From Palsa-295 sp963781105 (GTDB lineage Bacteria; Acidobacteriota; Terriglobia; Acidiferrales; UBA7541), in contig CAWAED010000012.1 of the NCBI GenBank assembly GCA_963781105.1, positions 445,130 through 509,129 of the forward strand: a DNA stretch of 64,000 nucleotides, given 5' to 3'. Shown piece after piece: positions 9,317-19,133 of this stretch. Under the pieces are notes generated by a model, which was not told the origin of the DNA, did not search any database, and saw only the letters and a list, made by a program, of their open reading frames with translations. The translations under genes and the position numbers were made by a program. Position 1 is the first letter of the stretch. The number at the start of each line of letters is the position of its first letter.

Positions 9317-9996
9317 CTCCGCGCATCCTCATCGTCGAGGACGAGCCCGGCTTGGTTCTAACGATCTCCGACCTGCTGACGCCGGAAGGTTACGAAGTTG
9401 CCGCAGCCACCGATGGCGCGTCAGGCCTCGCGATGGCCACCGAGGAGCAATTCTCCGTCATCATCCTCGACGTGATGCTGCCGAAAAAAACCGGCTTCGA
9501 CGTCTGCCGCGAACTGCGGCAAAAAGGCGTGGACTCCGCGATCCTGATGCTCACCGCGAAAACGCAAGTCGTGAATCGCGTCGTCGGCCTGAAACTGGGC
9601 GCCGACGATTACCTCGCAAAGCCTTTCGACCCCACCGAATTACTCGCGCGCATCGAAGCGCTCTTGCGCCGCGTGCACAAAGAGCGCCGCATCGCCGTGC
9701 GCACCTTCCGCTTCGACGACGTGGAAATTGATTTTGATCGCTCCGAAATCCTGAAAGGCGGCCAGCAAGTGGAAGTCGCCGCCAAGGAACTTCTATTATT
9801 GCGATATTTGGTGGATCACCGCGACCGCGTAGTCCCGCGCGAGGAAATCCTGCAGAAAGTCTGGCAGTACGACAGCCAGGTCACATCCCGCACTGTAGAC
9901 GTCCACGTCTCGTGGCTACGCCAAAAACTCGACAACTCCCAAAATCCCAAACACATTCAAACCGTAAGAGGCAAAGGCTACCGCTTCACCGCGTAA
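9313..9996 (+). CDS. OmpR/PhoB-family response regulator
   Basis: A 227-residue two-domain regulator. The receiver domain has the acidic pair D10/E11, phospho-acceptor D53 (VIILDVMLP), T81 region and K103 (LAKPFD). The C-terminal winged helix contains the VEVAAKELLLLRYLVDH and SRTVDVHVSWLRQKL segments that contact DNA in this family, and ends with the usual VRGKGYRF. It starts inside the kinase stop codon, so the pair forms a translationally coupled two-component system. Target genes cannot be read from the sequence. Confidence 0.95.
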   Translation: MTPRILIVEDEPGLVLTISDLLTPEGYEVAAATDGASGLAMATEEQFSVIILDVMLPKKTGFDVCRELRQKGVDSAILMLTAKTQVVNRVVGLKLGADDYLAKPFDPTELLARIEALLRRVHKERRIAVRTFRFDDVEIDFDRSEILKGGQQVEVAAKELLLLRYLVDHRDRVVPREEILQKVWQYDSQVTSRTVDVHVSWLRQKLDNSQNPKHIQTVRGKGYRFTA

Positions 9997-10093
9997 TCAG
10001 CGAACAGCGGCCGAACATCCATCCCGGCGCATTATGTTGGTGATTTTCTCTGCGCCCTCGGCATCTCTGCGGTAAAAGCGGTTGTCGCCCGGT

Positions 10094-10683
10094 CTATCCT
10101 TCATGCTTCACATCCCGAAAATCCGTCCGCACCTCCGCAATGCCCGCGCGATAAGCCTTCGCATCGCCATACGGCAAAAAATGCGGATAACGGTCGTGCG
10201 CATGCAGAATGCGATGCGCGTGCCGGATCGGGCACCAGTGCTGCTCGGTGCGGGCCGCGATTTCCACCACGTAAGCCATCAACCCATTGCCATACGAGCA
10301 GTAAGCGCAATCAATGCGCTCCGGCAAATTCAGATAACACAATTTCCCGCGTCAAAGATGATGTAGTCCGACCGCCGCACCTTCGGTATCCCATAAATCG
10401 GAAACGAAAATCCCTGATACAGCGTGATGAACAAATCCAGGATCATGAACGGAATGATGCAGCCATAAATAAACGGCGAAGTCAGCGCCACGAAAAATCG
10501 CGATCCGCGAATATAGGCCCACAGCGATTCCTGCAGCCGCGCGTGCTCGATCCGTACTTCATCAGAAAACCAGACTTTGCGCTTGCGGAGTTCGTAGAAC
10601 GGCCCGCGAAACTCCGCGTCGCGGTCCGGCTCGGTCGTCACCTGCACCAATGGCTCGTTTTTCTTCGCACTGCTCTCAGTCAT
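10094..10683 (-). pseudogene. Conserved membrane protein of unknown function, frameshifted
   Basis: Two minus-strand frames together make one protein. The N-terminal part (ATG 10683) contains VWFSDEVRIEHARLQESLW and one or two membrane segments (FIYGCIIPFMILDLFITLY), then YGIPKVRRSDYIIFDAGN before a premature TGA at 10348-10330. The continuation, from ~10342 in the next frame, reads CYLNLPERIDCAYCSYGNG, then WCPIRHAH and a normal end at 10094. Adding one base in the GGGAAATTG run near 10340 restores a single ~196-residue chain of a conserved family with CAYC and WCP cysteines. Either it is a true one-base deletion or a sequencing error. The gene starts two bases after the stop of the neighbour at 10686. 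Confidence 0.75.
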
Positions 10684-10685
10684 GG

Positions 10686-11150
10686 TCAATCCGCCAGCTG
10701 TAATCGTTCGAGATAAGCGTTGTACGCCGCTTTCACCTTCGCCGCCTCGGGCGCGCCTTTCGCGTAATTCTCGAGCGGCGTAATGAAATCATCCATCGCC
10801 TTATCAACCTGTTTAAATAACGTTGGATTGGTCTTGGATAGCGCGGTATCTCCGCCGTAGTCCTCCGCTTTGTCCCACACTCGTTCGAGGATGTGCGCCA
10901 ATTCCGCCGCTGTCGCGCTATCTCCCTTTTGGAACGAGGCGTACGCCAGTTTCGCCAGCGCGCGATACGGTCCCATCTTGGTATTGTCCACGCCTCCATT
11001 GGGAGCCTGGTGCGTCGCCTGCGCCAAAGACGCAGCTGCAGGCGCGGCAATCGCCGCCGGGGCGACGGTCGGCGCAACTGCCACACAGCAAAACACCCCA
11101 ATGCCGAGCGCGAGCACTAATCTCACAATCATTCGTGAAACACGGAACAT
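10686..11150 (-). CDS. Secreted alpha-helical protein of unknown function
   Basis: About 154 residues. An N-terminal signal peptide (MFRVSRMIVRLVLALGIGVF, ending in an Ala-rich region) is followed by a predicted helical domain with repeated Lys/Ala/Glu faces (ELAHILERVWDKAEDYGG, VDKAMDDFITPL). The start is set at the ATG at 11150, which has an AGGAGG ribosome-binding site a few bases upstream; an ATG five codons earlier overlaps that site. I recognise no domain. It precedes, and is probably co-transcribed with, the frameshifted membrane protein, two bases downstream. Confidence 0.7.
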   Translation of the reverse strand: MFRVSRMIVRLVLALGIGVFCCVAVAPTVAPAAIAAPAAASLAQATHQAPNGGVDNTKMGPYRALAKLAYASFQKGDSATAAELAHILERVWDKAEDYGGDTALSKTNPTLFKQVDKAMDDFITPLENYAKGAPEAAKVKAAYNAYLERLQLAD

Positions 11151-11348
11151 GCCGCCTCCTCGCATTCGCTTTTAAAACCGCTTCGCGCCGACTAGATAGC
11201 ACACTTTCAAGGGCCCGCGCCGGAATATTGAGCCGACATCCGCCACACTGCGCGTCCGCCACCCCAATGGTATAATTGTGAACTTTTTACAGCCCGCCGG
11301 AATCATCTGTGCGGCGTGCAATAAGAACGAAGGGGCTAGCAACAGAGC

Positions 11349-13223
11349 ATGCGAATCGAAGACTTCAACGAGCGGCTGAAACACTCCATCCTGGTCGGCG
11401 ATGGAGCCATGGGCTCGCTGCTCTATGAGTCCGTGGGCCCGCAGCGCTGCGTGGACGAACTCAACACCACGCACGCCGAAGCCGTGTTCCACGTTCATCA
11501 GACCTATATCCAAGCCGGGGCGCAACTCATCGAGACCAACACGTTCAGCGCCAACCGCCATAAGCTCTCGCAATTCGGCATGGGTGACCGCGTCGCTGAG
11601 CTGAATCACCGCGCGGTAAAAATCGCCCGCGAGGCGCGCGAAGCCGCAAAACACGAAGTCCTGATCGCCGGTTCCATCGGCCCCCTCGGAATCGTTCAGC
11701 ACGTCCGCGAACTGCCGCACGAGGAAATCGTCGCCATTTTCAAGGAACAAGCCGGCGCACTCGAAGAGCGCGGCGTGGATTTGTTCTTACTCGAAACCTT
11801 CAGCGACATCGAAGAACTTATTGCGGCGGTAGACGCCATCCGCTCGTTTTCGCGCCTACCCATCGCCGCGGAATTAACCTACTCGGACGAAGGCTCCACC
11901 TTCGGCGGCACGCGCCCACAAGACGCCTGGGAGAAATTGAAAGATAAAAATATTCAAACCATCGGCGCCAACTGCACCATCGGCCCGCAACTTCTACTGC
12001 CGGTTCTCCGCGAACTCGCCACCACCGCGAAACTGCCGTTAACCGCCATGCCCAATGCGGGCTTCCCCAAACGCGTCGGCGATCGCATCGTTTACCCAAA
12101 ATCCTCACCCGAATATTTCGCGCTCTTCGCCCAGGAAGCCGCGGAAATCGGCGCGCGAATTCTCGGCGGCTGCTGCGGCACCACTCCCGAGCACATCCGC
12201 GCGATGGCCGAAGCCGTGAAGAAGCTGCATCCCGGAAAATCCAGCTCGGCGAATGGCGGTGTAAAAACCTCGGCGGCTACGATCGAAGTCTTCGAGCCCG
12301 CGGAACGTTTCCGCCGCATCGCCGCCCGCGAGCCGGAAAGCAAGCTCTGGCGAAAAATTCAAGTCGAGAAATTCGTCACGTCGGTGGAAATTGATCCGCC
12401 CAAGGGCGTCACCATCGAACGCATCCTCGACCAGGTCAGCCGCGTGATGGCCTCCGGCGAGGTGGACTCAATTGACATCAACAGCGGCACGCTCGCACGC
12501 GTCGGCATGGACGCACTCGTCCTCGCCGGCGCCCTCGAAGCGCACGGCTTTGAAACCGTCCCGCACGTCACCACGCGAGACGCGAACATTATCGGCCTGC
12601 AAGCCATGCTCCTCGGCGCCTGGGCCGTCGGAGGCGTGCGCAACGTCCTCGCGATCACCGGCGACCCGCCGTCGCTCGGCGACCATCCTGAAACCAGCGG
12701 CGTCTACGAAGTGGATTCGATCGGCCTGGTAAAAGTTTTGTCGCGGCTGAATCAAGGCACCGACTGGGCCGGAAAAAGTCTCGGCGGAGCCACCAACTTC
12801 ACCATCGGTGTTGCCGTAAACCCGGTCGCGGAAGATATTGACGAAGAGTTGCGGCGCTTTGAAGCCAAAACAGAAGCCGGCGCGCATTTCGCGATGACCC
12901 AGCCGATTTTCGATCCCGAGCACTGGCAAGCGTTTCTAAAGCGCCTCGGCGGAAAATCCCCGGTGCCGATCGTCGTCGGCCTCTGGCCGCTCACAAGTTA
13001 CAAACAAGCCCTGCGGCTCAATAACGAGGTCCCCGGCATCGTCATTCCCGAAACCACGCTGCGTGAAATGGAAAAAGCCGGCGAACACGCCCGCGAGCGC
13101 GGATTCATCCTCGCCCGCCGCATGCTCGATTGGGCGCGCACAGCACGGAGCGAAAGCATAGCCGGTGCGTACCTGATAGCTCCGTTCAAGCGCTACGAGG
13201 AAATCCTTGAGTTATTCAAATGA
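11349..13223 (+). CDS. Bifunctional homocysteine S-methyltransferase / 5,10-methylenetetrahydrofolate reductase
   Basis: A 624-residue fusion. The N-terminal ~300 residues are a homocysteine methyltransferase barrel (GDGAMGSLL, ETNTFSANRHKL) with the zinc cysteines in GANC and GGCCGTTPEH. The C-terminal ~300 residues are a methylenetetrahydrofolate reductase barrel (EIDPPKG, RNVLAITGDPP, MTQPIFD). It should make methyl-folate and methylate homocysteine to methionine, as in YitJ-type proteins. A TATAAT -10-like hexamer lies at 11271-11276, about 70 bp before the start, without a convincing -35. I looked for a SAM or cobalamin riboswitch in the leader and found none. Its substrate links it to the transsulfuration enzyme at 5.9 kb. 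Confidence 0.92.
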   Translation: MRIEDFNERLKHSILVGDGAMGSLLYESVGPQRCVDELNTTHAEAVFHVHQTYIQAGAQLIETNTFSANRHKLSQFGMGDRVAELNHRAVKIAREAREAAKHEVLIAGSIGPLGIVQHVRELPHEEIVAIFKEQAGALEERGVDLFLLETFSDIEELIAAVDAIRSFSRLPIAAELTYSDEGSTFGGTRPQDAWEKLKDKNIQTIGANCTIGPQLLLPVLRELATTAKLPLTAMPNAGFPKRVGDRIVYPKSSPEYFALFAQEAAEIGARILGGCCGTTPEHIRAMAEAVKKLHPGKSSSANGGVKTSAATIEVFEPAERFRRIAAREPESKLWRKIQVEKFVTSVEIDPPKGVTIERILDQVSRVMASGEVDSIDINSGTLARVGMDALVLAGALEAHGFETVPHVTTRDANIIGLQAMLLGAWAVGGVRNVLAITGDPPSLGDHPETSGVYEVDSIGLVKVLSRLNQGTDWAGKSLGGATNFTIGVAVNPVAEDIDEELRRFEAKTEAGAHFAMTQPIFDPEHWQAFLKRLGGKSPVPIVVGLWPLTSYKQALRLNNEVPGIVIPETTLREMEKAGEHARERGFILARRMLDWARTARSESIAGAYLIAPFKRYEEILELFK

Positions 13224-13238
13224 TCGCAGCGTGCAGAA

Positions 13239-14030
13239 CTAGAAGAACCAAAACCTCTTGCGCCTCTTCAACGGTGTCGCCCCAGGACTAAGCCCCACAT
13301 CCTCGTCCATCTCCGGCACCCAAGGCAGCGACTTGCCTTCAAACACCGCCATCGGATTATCCACCATCAACGCCGTAGCCACATCCTCGCCGCGCCGCTT
13401 CGCCACGTGCTCGAACACTTCCTTCAATCGCAAAGGCCGCGTCGTCACGTTATGCGCGTCGCTGGCCACAAAATGTACCGCGTTCATCCCGATCCACTCT
13501 TCCGCCACTTCTTGCGCCGACTTCCCGAATTTCCCCAGCAGCGATTGCCCAGTCACCTGCGCATAACAACCCTGCCGCAGCCAGCGAAACAGTCGCTCCG
13601 GCTTCGATCGTATTAAAGGATTCCGTTCCGGGTGCGTGATGATCGGCCGCAAGCCCGCCAGATGCAATTCGTGCAGCGATTGGTCCATCGAAGGCGGAAT
13701 CGAATAGTCGGCAAACTCTACCAGCAAATAGTTCTTTTGGTTCAGCGTAAAGCGGCGGGAATCGTGGCGTATCTCGCGCAGGTTTTCAAAACTCAAATGA
13801 AAATCGCATCCCGTCGCGAAAACCAACCGCCCCTCGAATCGCGCCTGCAATTCATCGCGCCGCGCCTTTACCAATTCGGGAACAAACGCGTGATTCGGAT
13901 GCGCGTGCGGCGTCGAAATGACGTGCGTAATCCCATCCGCAATCGCCATTTCCGCCATTTCCACCGACATCTCAACCGAATCGGGACCGTCATCGAGACC
14001 GGCAAGTATGTGGCAATGAATATCAATCAT
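13239..14030 (-). CDS. CpsB/CapC-type PHP-domain tyrosine phosphatase
   Basis: A 263-residue metal-dependent phosphatase of the PHP family. Metal ligands are visible in MIDIHCHILAGLDDG (H-x-H), STPHAHPNH, ITHPERN and SDAHN. CapC/CpsB enzymes remove phosphate from the tyrosine-rich tail of bacterial tyrosine kinases that control capsule or exopolysaccharide assembly. The start is set at MIDIHCHIL (14030); upstream codons in the frame encode no conserved sequence. The C-terminal ~25 residues are basic (KRRKRFW). No tyrosine kinase gene is nearby, though a nucleotide-sugar dehydrogenase lies 6 kb away. It converges with the methyltransferase gene. Confidence 0.88.
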   Translation of the reverse strand: MIDIHCHILAGLDDGPDSVEMSVEMAEMAIADGITHVISTPHAHPNHAFVPELVKARRDELQARFEGRLVFATGCDFHLSFENLREIRHDSRRFTLNQKNYLLVEFADYSIPPSMDQSLHELHLAGLRPIITHPERNPLIRSKPERLFRWLRQGCYAQVTGQSLLGKFGKSAQEVAEEWIGMNAVHFVASDAHNVTTRPLRLKEVFEHVAKRRGEDVATALMVDNPMAVFEGKSLPWVPEMDEDVGLSPGATPLKRRKRFWFF

Positions 14031-14362
14031 CGCAGCCGAGAATAACGCAGCGCGAAAGGGATAACAACGCGCGAGCCCGGCGCAGGTGCCCGCGAAGCAC
14101 CACAACGCTGCGCACGAATTGGCCAGATTATTGCTTCCAGGCCTATGCAGCCCAGTGAAACTGTTTCATTTGCGGAATCGCCAAATGCCGCCGCGAATGC
14201 GCTGAAGTAACTCCCAATTCGGTCGAATCTGCACTTATCAGGAACTTTTCAGGCTCAACGCACGATCGGAGCGAGCACGCAAATGACAGCCGCCTTCCCA
14301 GACCGCCGCAGGCGAGCCTCAGCAAGATCGCCGGTACTAGTTTCGCGGGACCACACTTCAGG
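14031..14362. other. Intergenic region, no feature recognised
   Basis: Lies between two minus-strand genes. Short open frames exist, but none has a convincing start, composition or family resemblance. No palindrome or promoter stands out. Confidence 0.5.
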
Positions 14363-15391
14363 TCACTTGATCCGAAAGTCCGCCACGATCAACCTTGTAT
14401 CCGCGGTCACATGCGGAGTGATCGCATGAAATCCCCACATATGCACCCAAGCGTTCCCCGTGCGTATCGTGAGAAATGATTTCATAATCCCCGGAGGAAA
14501 AAACGTCAGGAACACCATGATTGCAGACAGCGCCGCATGCGCGAGCGTGTCGTATCGCGTCCACGATTCGAACACATGCAAGGCCGGATAGCTTGCCGCT
14601 CCCAGCAGGAACGCCGTCACCGGCGCCGTCAGTTTCGCGTAGCGCGGCTGCAAAATCGCGTAAATAAAAATCATCACCGGCAGATCAGTGCCGAAAAGAT
14701 GAAAGCTAAACGATAGCAGCCCGCCCACGATCTGTTGATGATGTGTCAGCCGCAAAAAATTCCCGCCGAGCGCCAAATCCAGGAAGCATCCGATCGCCAT
14801 CACCACCAAAATCACGATCGTGTCGCTCTTCCAATTCGCCGACTTCAAGTTCAGCTGCTCGTGTGAATAGCCACGCAGCCGGAACACCACATACGGAACC
14901 AACGCGAAAAATATTCCGTTGTAAGCCGCAAACGCATACACCTCTTCCGGGGATTGCACTCGCGTCGCGCCCACGAGCGATCCATTCAGATGCAGTGCGA
15001 TCCCCGCGCCGAAAAAGTGCAGCCCTATAAATCTTCCAGCCATTAAAACCACCGCGCCGTAAATCCACAACAGTAAAGTCTCGCGCAGCGCCACGCCGCG
15101 CTCGGGCGCCCGCCCGGCTAGATCCGGCATCGGTCGCCGCCGCGTAATCAGCGCCACGAGGCCAATCTCCAGCACCAGAAACGCCAGCGCGATCGAACTG
15201 AAGATATCCATCTCCTTCGGGTCTCCCGGATGCGGCCCCATCGGCAGTGGCATCGTCCCCTGGCAAAGCTCCACCGCCGCCACGCTGATCAAAACCCAAA
15301 GAATCAGCGCGACCTGAAAACTCCGCTGCCTCACCAGGTAGCCGATCGTTGAACTCAAGTTGCCTCCGCGCCATGCTCGCGCAATTTCCAT
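14363..15391 (-). CDS. Polytopic membrane protein of unknown function
   Basis: 342 residues with about eight hydrophobic segments (for example QVALILWVLISVAAVEL, IALAFLVLEIGLVALI, DTIVILVVMAIGCFLDLAL). Polar features are a Pro-rich loop after the first helix (PLPMGPHPGDP), FRLRGYSHEQL before a membrane pair, and HVFESWTRYDTLAHAALSA near the C-terminus, where His/Glu/Asp residues lie next to helices and could form a site. I do not recognise the family. CPBP-type proteases were considered because of the overall topology, but the EExxxR motif is missing. It appears monocistronic. Confidence 0.7.
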   Translation of the reverse strand: MEIARAWRGGNLSSTIGYLVRQRSFQVALILWVLISVAAVELCQGTMPLPMGPHPGDPKEMDIFSSIALAFLVLEIGLVALITRRRPMPDLAGRAPERGVALRETLLLWIYGAVVLMAGRFIGLHFFGAGIALHLNGSLVGATRVQSPEEVYAFAAYNGIFFALVPYVVFRLRGYSHEQLNLKSANWKSDTIVILVVMAIGCFLDLALGGNFLRLTHHQQIVGGLLSFSFHLFGTDLPVMIFIYAILQPRYAKLTAPVTAFLLGAASYPALHVFESWTRYDTLAHAALSAIMVFLTFFPPGIMKSFLTIRTGNAWVHMWGFHAITPHVTADTRLIVADFRIK

Positions 15392-15857
15392 ATGTCGACA
15401 ACCGGAATCGCTCCGGCGTGATACTCACGCGCCCAATCGAATCCTCTTGGACCTATTCGCCTGGAGAACGCGGTCAGTGCAAGCCTCTGCTTCTGAACAA
15501 CCCGCCGCGTGTCGCGGAATTCCACAACCGAGTCGTGTCCGAATTCGGACATTGGAACTGCCCGAAAACGACCATTCCCTACGACGCAGCCCGCGGATTC
15601 AGCGGTTGAAATAAAAAAAGACTTGTCAGAAGCCGATGCGGATATTGAGATGACCAGGCGCAAAGCATAGTTCAACCGCGGAAGAAGCAAAAATTCTTGG
15701 ACGATTTGTCGAATTCCGGTCCGGCCGTTCGTCTATATAGTGAGGGCAGGGCAAACGCCCGGCCCGAAGACCGTTACAGGAAATGGTAAGTGATTTACAA
15801 TGCGGGTCTTTCTATTGGCACGCGTGGTGCTGATAAACGCCGAAGGGGACAAAAAAC
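15392..15857. other. Intergenic region upstream of the orphan permease
   Basis: 466 bp between divergent genes. No supported reading frame. An AT-rich patch around 15609-15620 and the sequence TATATAGTG at 15734-15742 could belong to a promoter for the permease, but the -35 spacing is poor. In this phylum such permeases often have a PadR regulator next door; none is present here. Confidence 0.45.
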
Positions 15858-18338
15858 ATGCCATTTTTCCGCGATCTAAGAAATGCGTTCCACTCGCTGA
15901 TGCGCAGCAAGGGCCTGGCGGCCATTGTGATCCTCACGCTGGCCCTGGGCATCGGCGCCAACGCCGCCATCTTCACTCTCGTGCGCGGAGTGCTGCTCAA
16001 GCCGCTCGTCAACCGCGACGAGAACCGGCTCGTCTACATCCGCCAGAGCGCCCCCACCGCCGGTGAGGACAACACCACATTTTCGGTGCCCGAAATCAAG
16101 GATATCGAGGGCGGCGTCCACTCCTTCAACGAGTTCGGCGACTTCTCGACCATGGACTTTACGATGGTCGGGCTCGGCGAACCTCGCGTAGTTCACGGCG
16201 GCGTGGTCAGCGGCAACTACTTCGACGTAATGGGCCTGCGTCCCGTTCTCGGCCGTCTCGTCGGACCTCAAGACGGCGGCGCGGACGCCCCTGGCGTCAT
16301 CGTGCTCACGTATCGTTTCTGGTCCACCGTTTACAAAAAGGATCCGAATGTGATCGGCAAGACCGTCCGCCTCAGCAGCCTTGGCGATCGTTCCGCCACG
16401 GTCATCGGCGTCCTTGAACCCTCTGTGCCGTATCCCGAGGAAACAGAGATTATCGGAAACCTGGTCGTCAGCCCGCATCATCTTTCCGCCACGATGGTCA
16501 CCGGCCGCATCCATCGCATGACCGAACTTTTCGGCAAGCTTGCTCCCAGCGCCACTCTCGATCAGGCTCGCAACGAGTTGCGCACGGTGTACGCCTCGAT
16601 GGAGAAAGATCATCCCGATGCGTATCCCGATAACGGCGGCTACCGCATCGACGCGAAGATGCTCCGCGACCAGATTACTTCCGGCGCGCGCACCGTTCTG
16701 CTCGTCCTCCTCGCCGCCTCCGCCCTCGTTTTCATCATCGCCTGCTCCAACGTTGCCAACCTGATTCTCGCGCGCACGGTTCGCCGCGAGGGCGAGTTGG
16801 CCGTGCGTGCCGCGCTCGGCGCCAGCACCTGGGCGCTGCGCCGTATGTTGCTAGCCGAAAGCCTTCTGCTCTGCGGCGCGGGCGCAGCAATCGGCGTACT
16901 AATTGCGCAGCCGCTGGTCACCATCCTGGCTCGCTACGCCTCGCGCTTCTCGGTTCGCGCGCTGGACTTGACGGTTGATTTCAGCATGGTGTGGTTGGGA
17001 GTGGCGCTGGCCATAATCGCCGCGGTGATTTTGGCATTTGTGCCGCGCCTGCCCTCCGCGAACGCCTCGAACGGCCTGAACGTCGCGAGCGGCGGCGTCC
17101 GCATCACCAGCAGCACCGGCCGCCGCCAGCGCATCTTCGCCGTCACCCAAATCGCTGCGTCCTTCGTGCTGCTCGCCGGCGCATGCATGTTGATCACGAC
17201 GCTGATCGCGTTGCAAAGGACCCAGAGCGGCATGGATACGCGCCACGTCCTGGCCATTGATGTTCCGGCGCCGTCCAATGGAAGAACGCCTCAGCAAGTC
17301 GTCGATTTTTACAAGGAATCGGTGCGTCAAATTGACGCGCTACCCGGCGTCACCGGGACGGCTGTTGCGATGATCGCTCCATGGCGTGATGCCGGCGGCG
17401 GCTTCGGTATAGGTTTGCAATACTCTGGTGATGGTCACGTCCATGGTAAAGACGATCCTCGCGCGCTCTGGCGTACCATCTCTCCCGGTTTTTTCAGCGC
17501 GCTGGGCGTTCCCATTATTGCCGGCCGCGATTTCAACGCGCTCGATGACGATACCCACGACCCGGTCGTGATCGTCAGCGCGACGCTGGCAAGGGCCATG
17601 TTTCCTGGTCAGGATCCGATCAATCGGCATGTCTATTGGACCGATCCGGTGCTCGAATTCGTGACCGGCACCCCGGAAGAAAAGGCGCGAGTTACCGCGC
17701 CACACCGCATCATTGGAGTCGCCGCCGATGTGGACGACGAACATATCGTTCCGGAGCCCACCTCCGCCATTTATGGCTCCTTTGCCGACGGCGGAATGTT
17801 CGGCGGCCACCTGTTCGTCCACACCACTGCAAATCCTTATTCGCTGGTAGTGCCGGTAACGAAAATTATCCGGCAGATGGCCGCCGATGAACCCGTGGAG
17901 AACGCCGCCACTCTGGAAGACATCCGCGCAAAAGTGCTTGCACCAGACCGCTTGAACTCCCTGGTCTTTGGCGTGTTCGCAGCGGTCGCTTTGCTGATTG
18001 CCGTCGTGGGCGTCGCGGGCGTACTGGCGTTTTCCGTCAGCGCGCGCACGCGCGAATTCGGCATCCGCATGGCGCTAGGCTCGCAGCCAGAAAAAATCCT
18101 CCGAACCGTCATCGCCGAAGGCGCACTAATGGCCGGCGCGGGCGTTCTCGCGGGCGCGGCCTTCGGGTTCGCCGCAGCGCGCATCGCCGGCAGCTATTTC
18201 GGCGACTTGAAAATGCCAGGCGCGCTGCCCGTAATCATTTCCGCGTTGGTCCTCTTAGGTGCCGCGGTATTCGCGTCAACGCTACCAGCAGCCCGCGCCG
18301 CCCGCGTAGACGTAATACAAGCCCTACGCTCGGAATGA
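15858..18338 (+). CDS. ABC transporter permease, acidobacterial duplicated orphan permease (ADOP) type
   Basis: 826 residues with the MacB/FtsX layout twice over. The first membrane segment is followed by a periplasmic core domain (about 50-240), three membrane segments with FtsX motifs (NVANLILARTVRREGELAVRAALGAS, about 295-325), a linker helix, a second periplasmic core (about 430-660) and a second FtsX triple (REFGIRMALGSQPEKI). The N-terminal RDLRNAFHSLMRSKG and LTLALGIGANAAIF are characteristic. These permeases are abundant in Acidobacteria and are encoded without an ATPase. Substrates are unknown; relatives act in lipoprotein or peptide extrusion. It is the best taxonomic marker in the window. 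Confidence 0.93.
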   Translation: MPFFRDLRNAFHSLMRSKGLAAIVILTLALGIGANAAIFTLVRGVLLKPLVNRDENRLVYIRQSAPTAGEDNTTFSVPEIKDIEGGVHSFNEFGDFSTMDFTMVGLGEPRVVHGGVVSGNYFDVMGLRPVLGRLVGPQDGGADAPGVIVLTYRFWSTVYKKDPNVIGKTVRLSSLGDRSATVIGVLEPSVPYPEETEIIGNLVVSPHHLSATMVTGRIHRMTELFGKLAPSATLDQARNELRTVYASMEKDHPDAYPDNGGYRIDAKMLRDQITSGARTVLLVLLAASALVFIIACSNVANLILARTVRREGELAVRAALGASTWALRRMLLAESLLLCGAGAAIGVLIAQPLVTILARYASRFSVRALDLTVDFSMVWLGVALAIIAAVILAFVPRLPSANASNGLNVASGGVRITSSTGRRQRIFAVTQIAASFVLLAGACMLITTLIALQRTQSGMDTRHVLAIDVPAPSNGRTPQQVVDFYKESVRQIDALPGVTGTAVAMIAPWRDAGGGFGIGLQYSGDGHVHGKDDPRALWRTISPGFFSALGVPIIAGRDFNALDDDTHDPVVIVSATLARAMFPGQDPINRHVYWTDPVLEFVTGTPEEKARVTAPHRIIGVAADVDDEHIVPEPTSAIYGSFADGGMFGGHLFVHTTANPYSLVVPVTKIIRQMAADEPVENAATLEDIRAKVLAPDRLNSLVFGVFAAVALLIAVVGVAGVLAFSVSARTREFGIRMALGSQPEKILRTVIAEGALMAGAGVLAGAAFGFAAARIAGSYFGDLKMPGALPVIISALVLLGAAVFASTLPAARAARVDVIQALRSE

Positions 18339-18378
18339 TTTCCCTTGCCGCCGAACCTCGCGCGTATTAGCCGCGATT

Positions 18379-18512
18379 GTCATCCCGAACGCAGTGAGGG
18401 ATCTCTCTTCGCAGTTCGCCCGATGCCTCACCCGTTACCGACCACGCGATTGACGTTGAAATTTCGGGTGCCCCATCCTTCCCGAATTTTGGGAAGGGTG
18501 GGGTAGTAGCAC
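18379..18512 (+). repeat. Two-part dispersed repeat, copy 1
   Basis: The first part (18379-18414) begins GTCATCCCGAACGCAGTGAG and reads on into a GGGATCTCTCTTCG end. The second (18466-18512) begins GGGTGCCCCATCC and forms a 13-bp hairpin (CCCCATCCTTCCC with GGGAAGGGTGGGG, one G-T mismatch, loop GAATTTT). The same two parts, in the same order and orientation, recur at 26457-26553. The rest of 18339-18662 shows no gene. Confidence 0.75.
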
Positions 18513-18662
18513 GTCCTGGGAAAACGCCACCCGCCCAATTGGCGCACCGCACAGCGTCATCGCGGTCCAGCGCCAAAGGCGCGGAATAAGTTAGCCCGGC
18601 ACGGAAGCGTCGGGAAAATCGCAAAAAAAGAATCTAAGAATCCAAGTTTCGCGCAACGGCGT

Positions 18663-19133
18663 CTATTGCTTGTCGTACACGAAAATTTCTTTGTGATCGT
18701 CTGCGTCGTGAGTGAGGGTTCGACCGTCAACCGCAAGCGTCCACGTATCAACGACAGGCTTAAGCCCGGTAACAGCGACCGTAACACCAGGCATCTTGAT
18801 ATCAAGCGTGGATTCGATCACCAGCACCGAATCGTGCCAGCTGGCCTTTGAAATCAGTTGACCTGACGACAAATTCTCCGTAACGCGCTTCTGCCCATCC
18901 GGCGTGTAGGTGTCCGTGGACTTCTTGCCGTCTGTTTTGTAGTGAAATACGATCGCCGACTTCTTGTAATTGATGACGATCGTTTCGGACTTGGTCGTAT
19001 TGTCCTTCGCGAGCGTGCTCTTCCCGGAGTTTAAAACCCAAGTACCGGAGAAGTCGGGCGCCGCGGCGGTTTGCGCCAGCGCCGAGAACATCACAACAAG
19101 AACCAGCGTAATCGTGATCAGAAGCTGACGCAT
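18663..19133 (-). CDS. Secreted beta-rich protein of unknown function
   Basis: 156 residues with a signal peptide (MRQLLITITLVLVVMFSALA, cleavage after AQTAAA). The mature part begins PDFSGTWVLNSGKS, a signature I recognise from many small secreted acidobacterial proteins, and continues with alternating short strands (ETIVINYKKSAIVFHYK, DSVLVIESTLDI, VDTWTLAVDGRTLTHD), suggesting a small beta-barrel or lipocalin-like fold. Biochemical function is unknown. It is divergent from the next gene. Confidence 0.75.
   Translation of the reverse strand: MRQLLITITLVLVVMFSALAQTAAAPDFSGTWVLNSGKSTLAKDNTTKSETIVINYKKSAIVFHYKTDGKKSTDTYTPDGQKRVTENLSSGQLISKASWHDSVLVIESTLDIKMPGVTVAVTGLKPVVDTWTLAVDGRTLTHDADDHKEIFVYDKQ

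Noticed and set aside
11170..11348. Possible SAM or cobalamin riboswitch before the methionine-pathway gene
   Set aside because: The leader is short and I could not find the conserved boxes or stems of either class.
15355..15690. Minus-strand open frame upstream of the unknown membrane protein
   Set aside because: Overlaps the start of the membrane-protein gene in another frame and shows no conserved or protein-like sequence.
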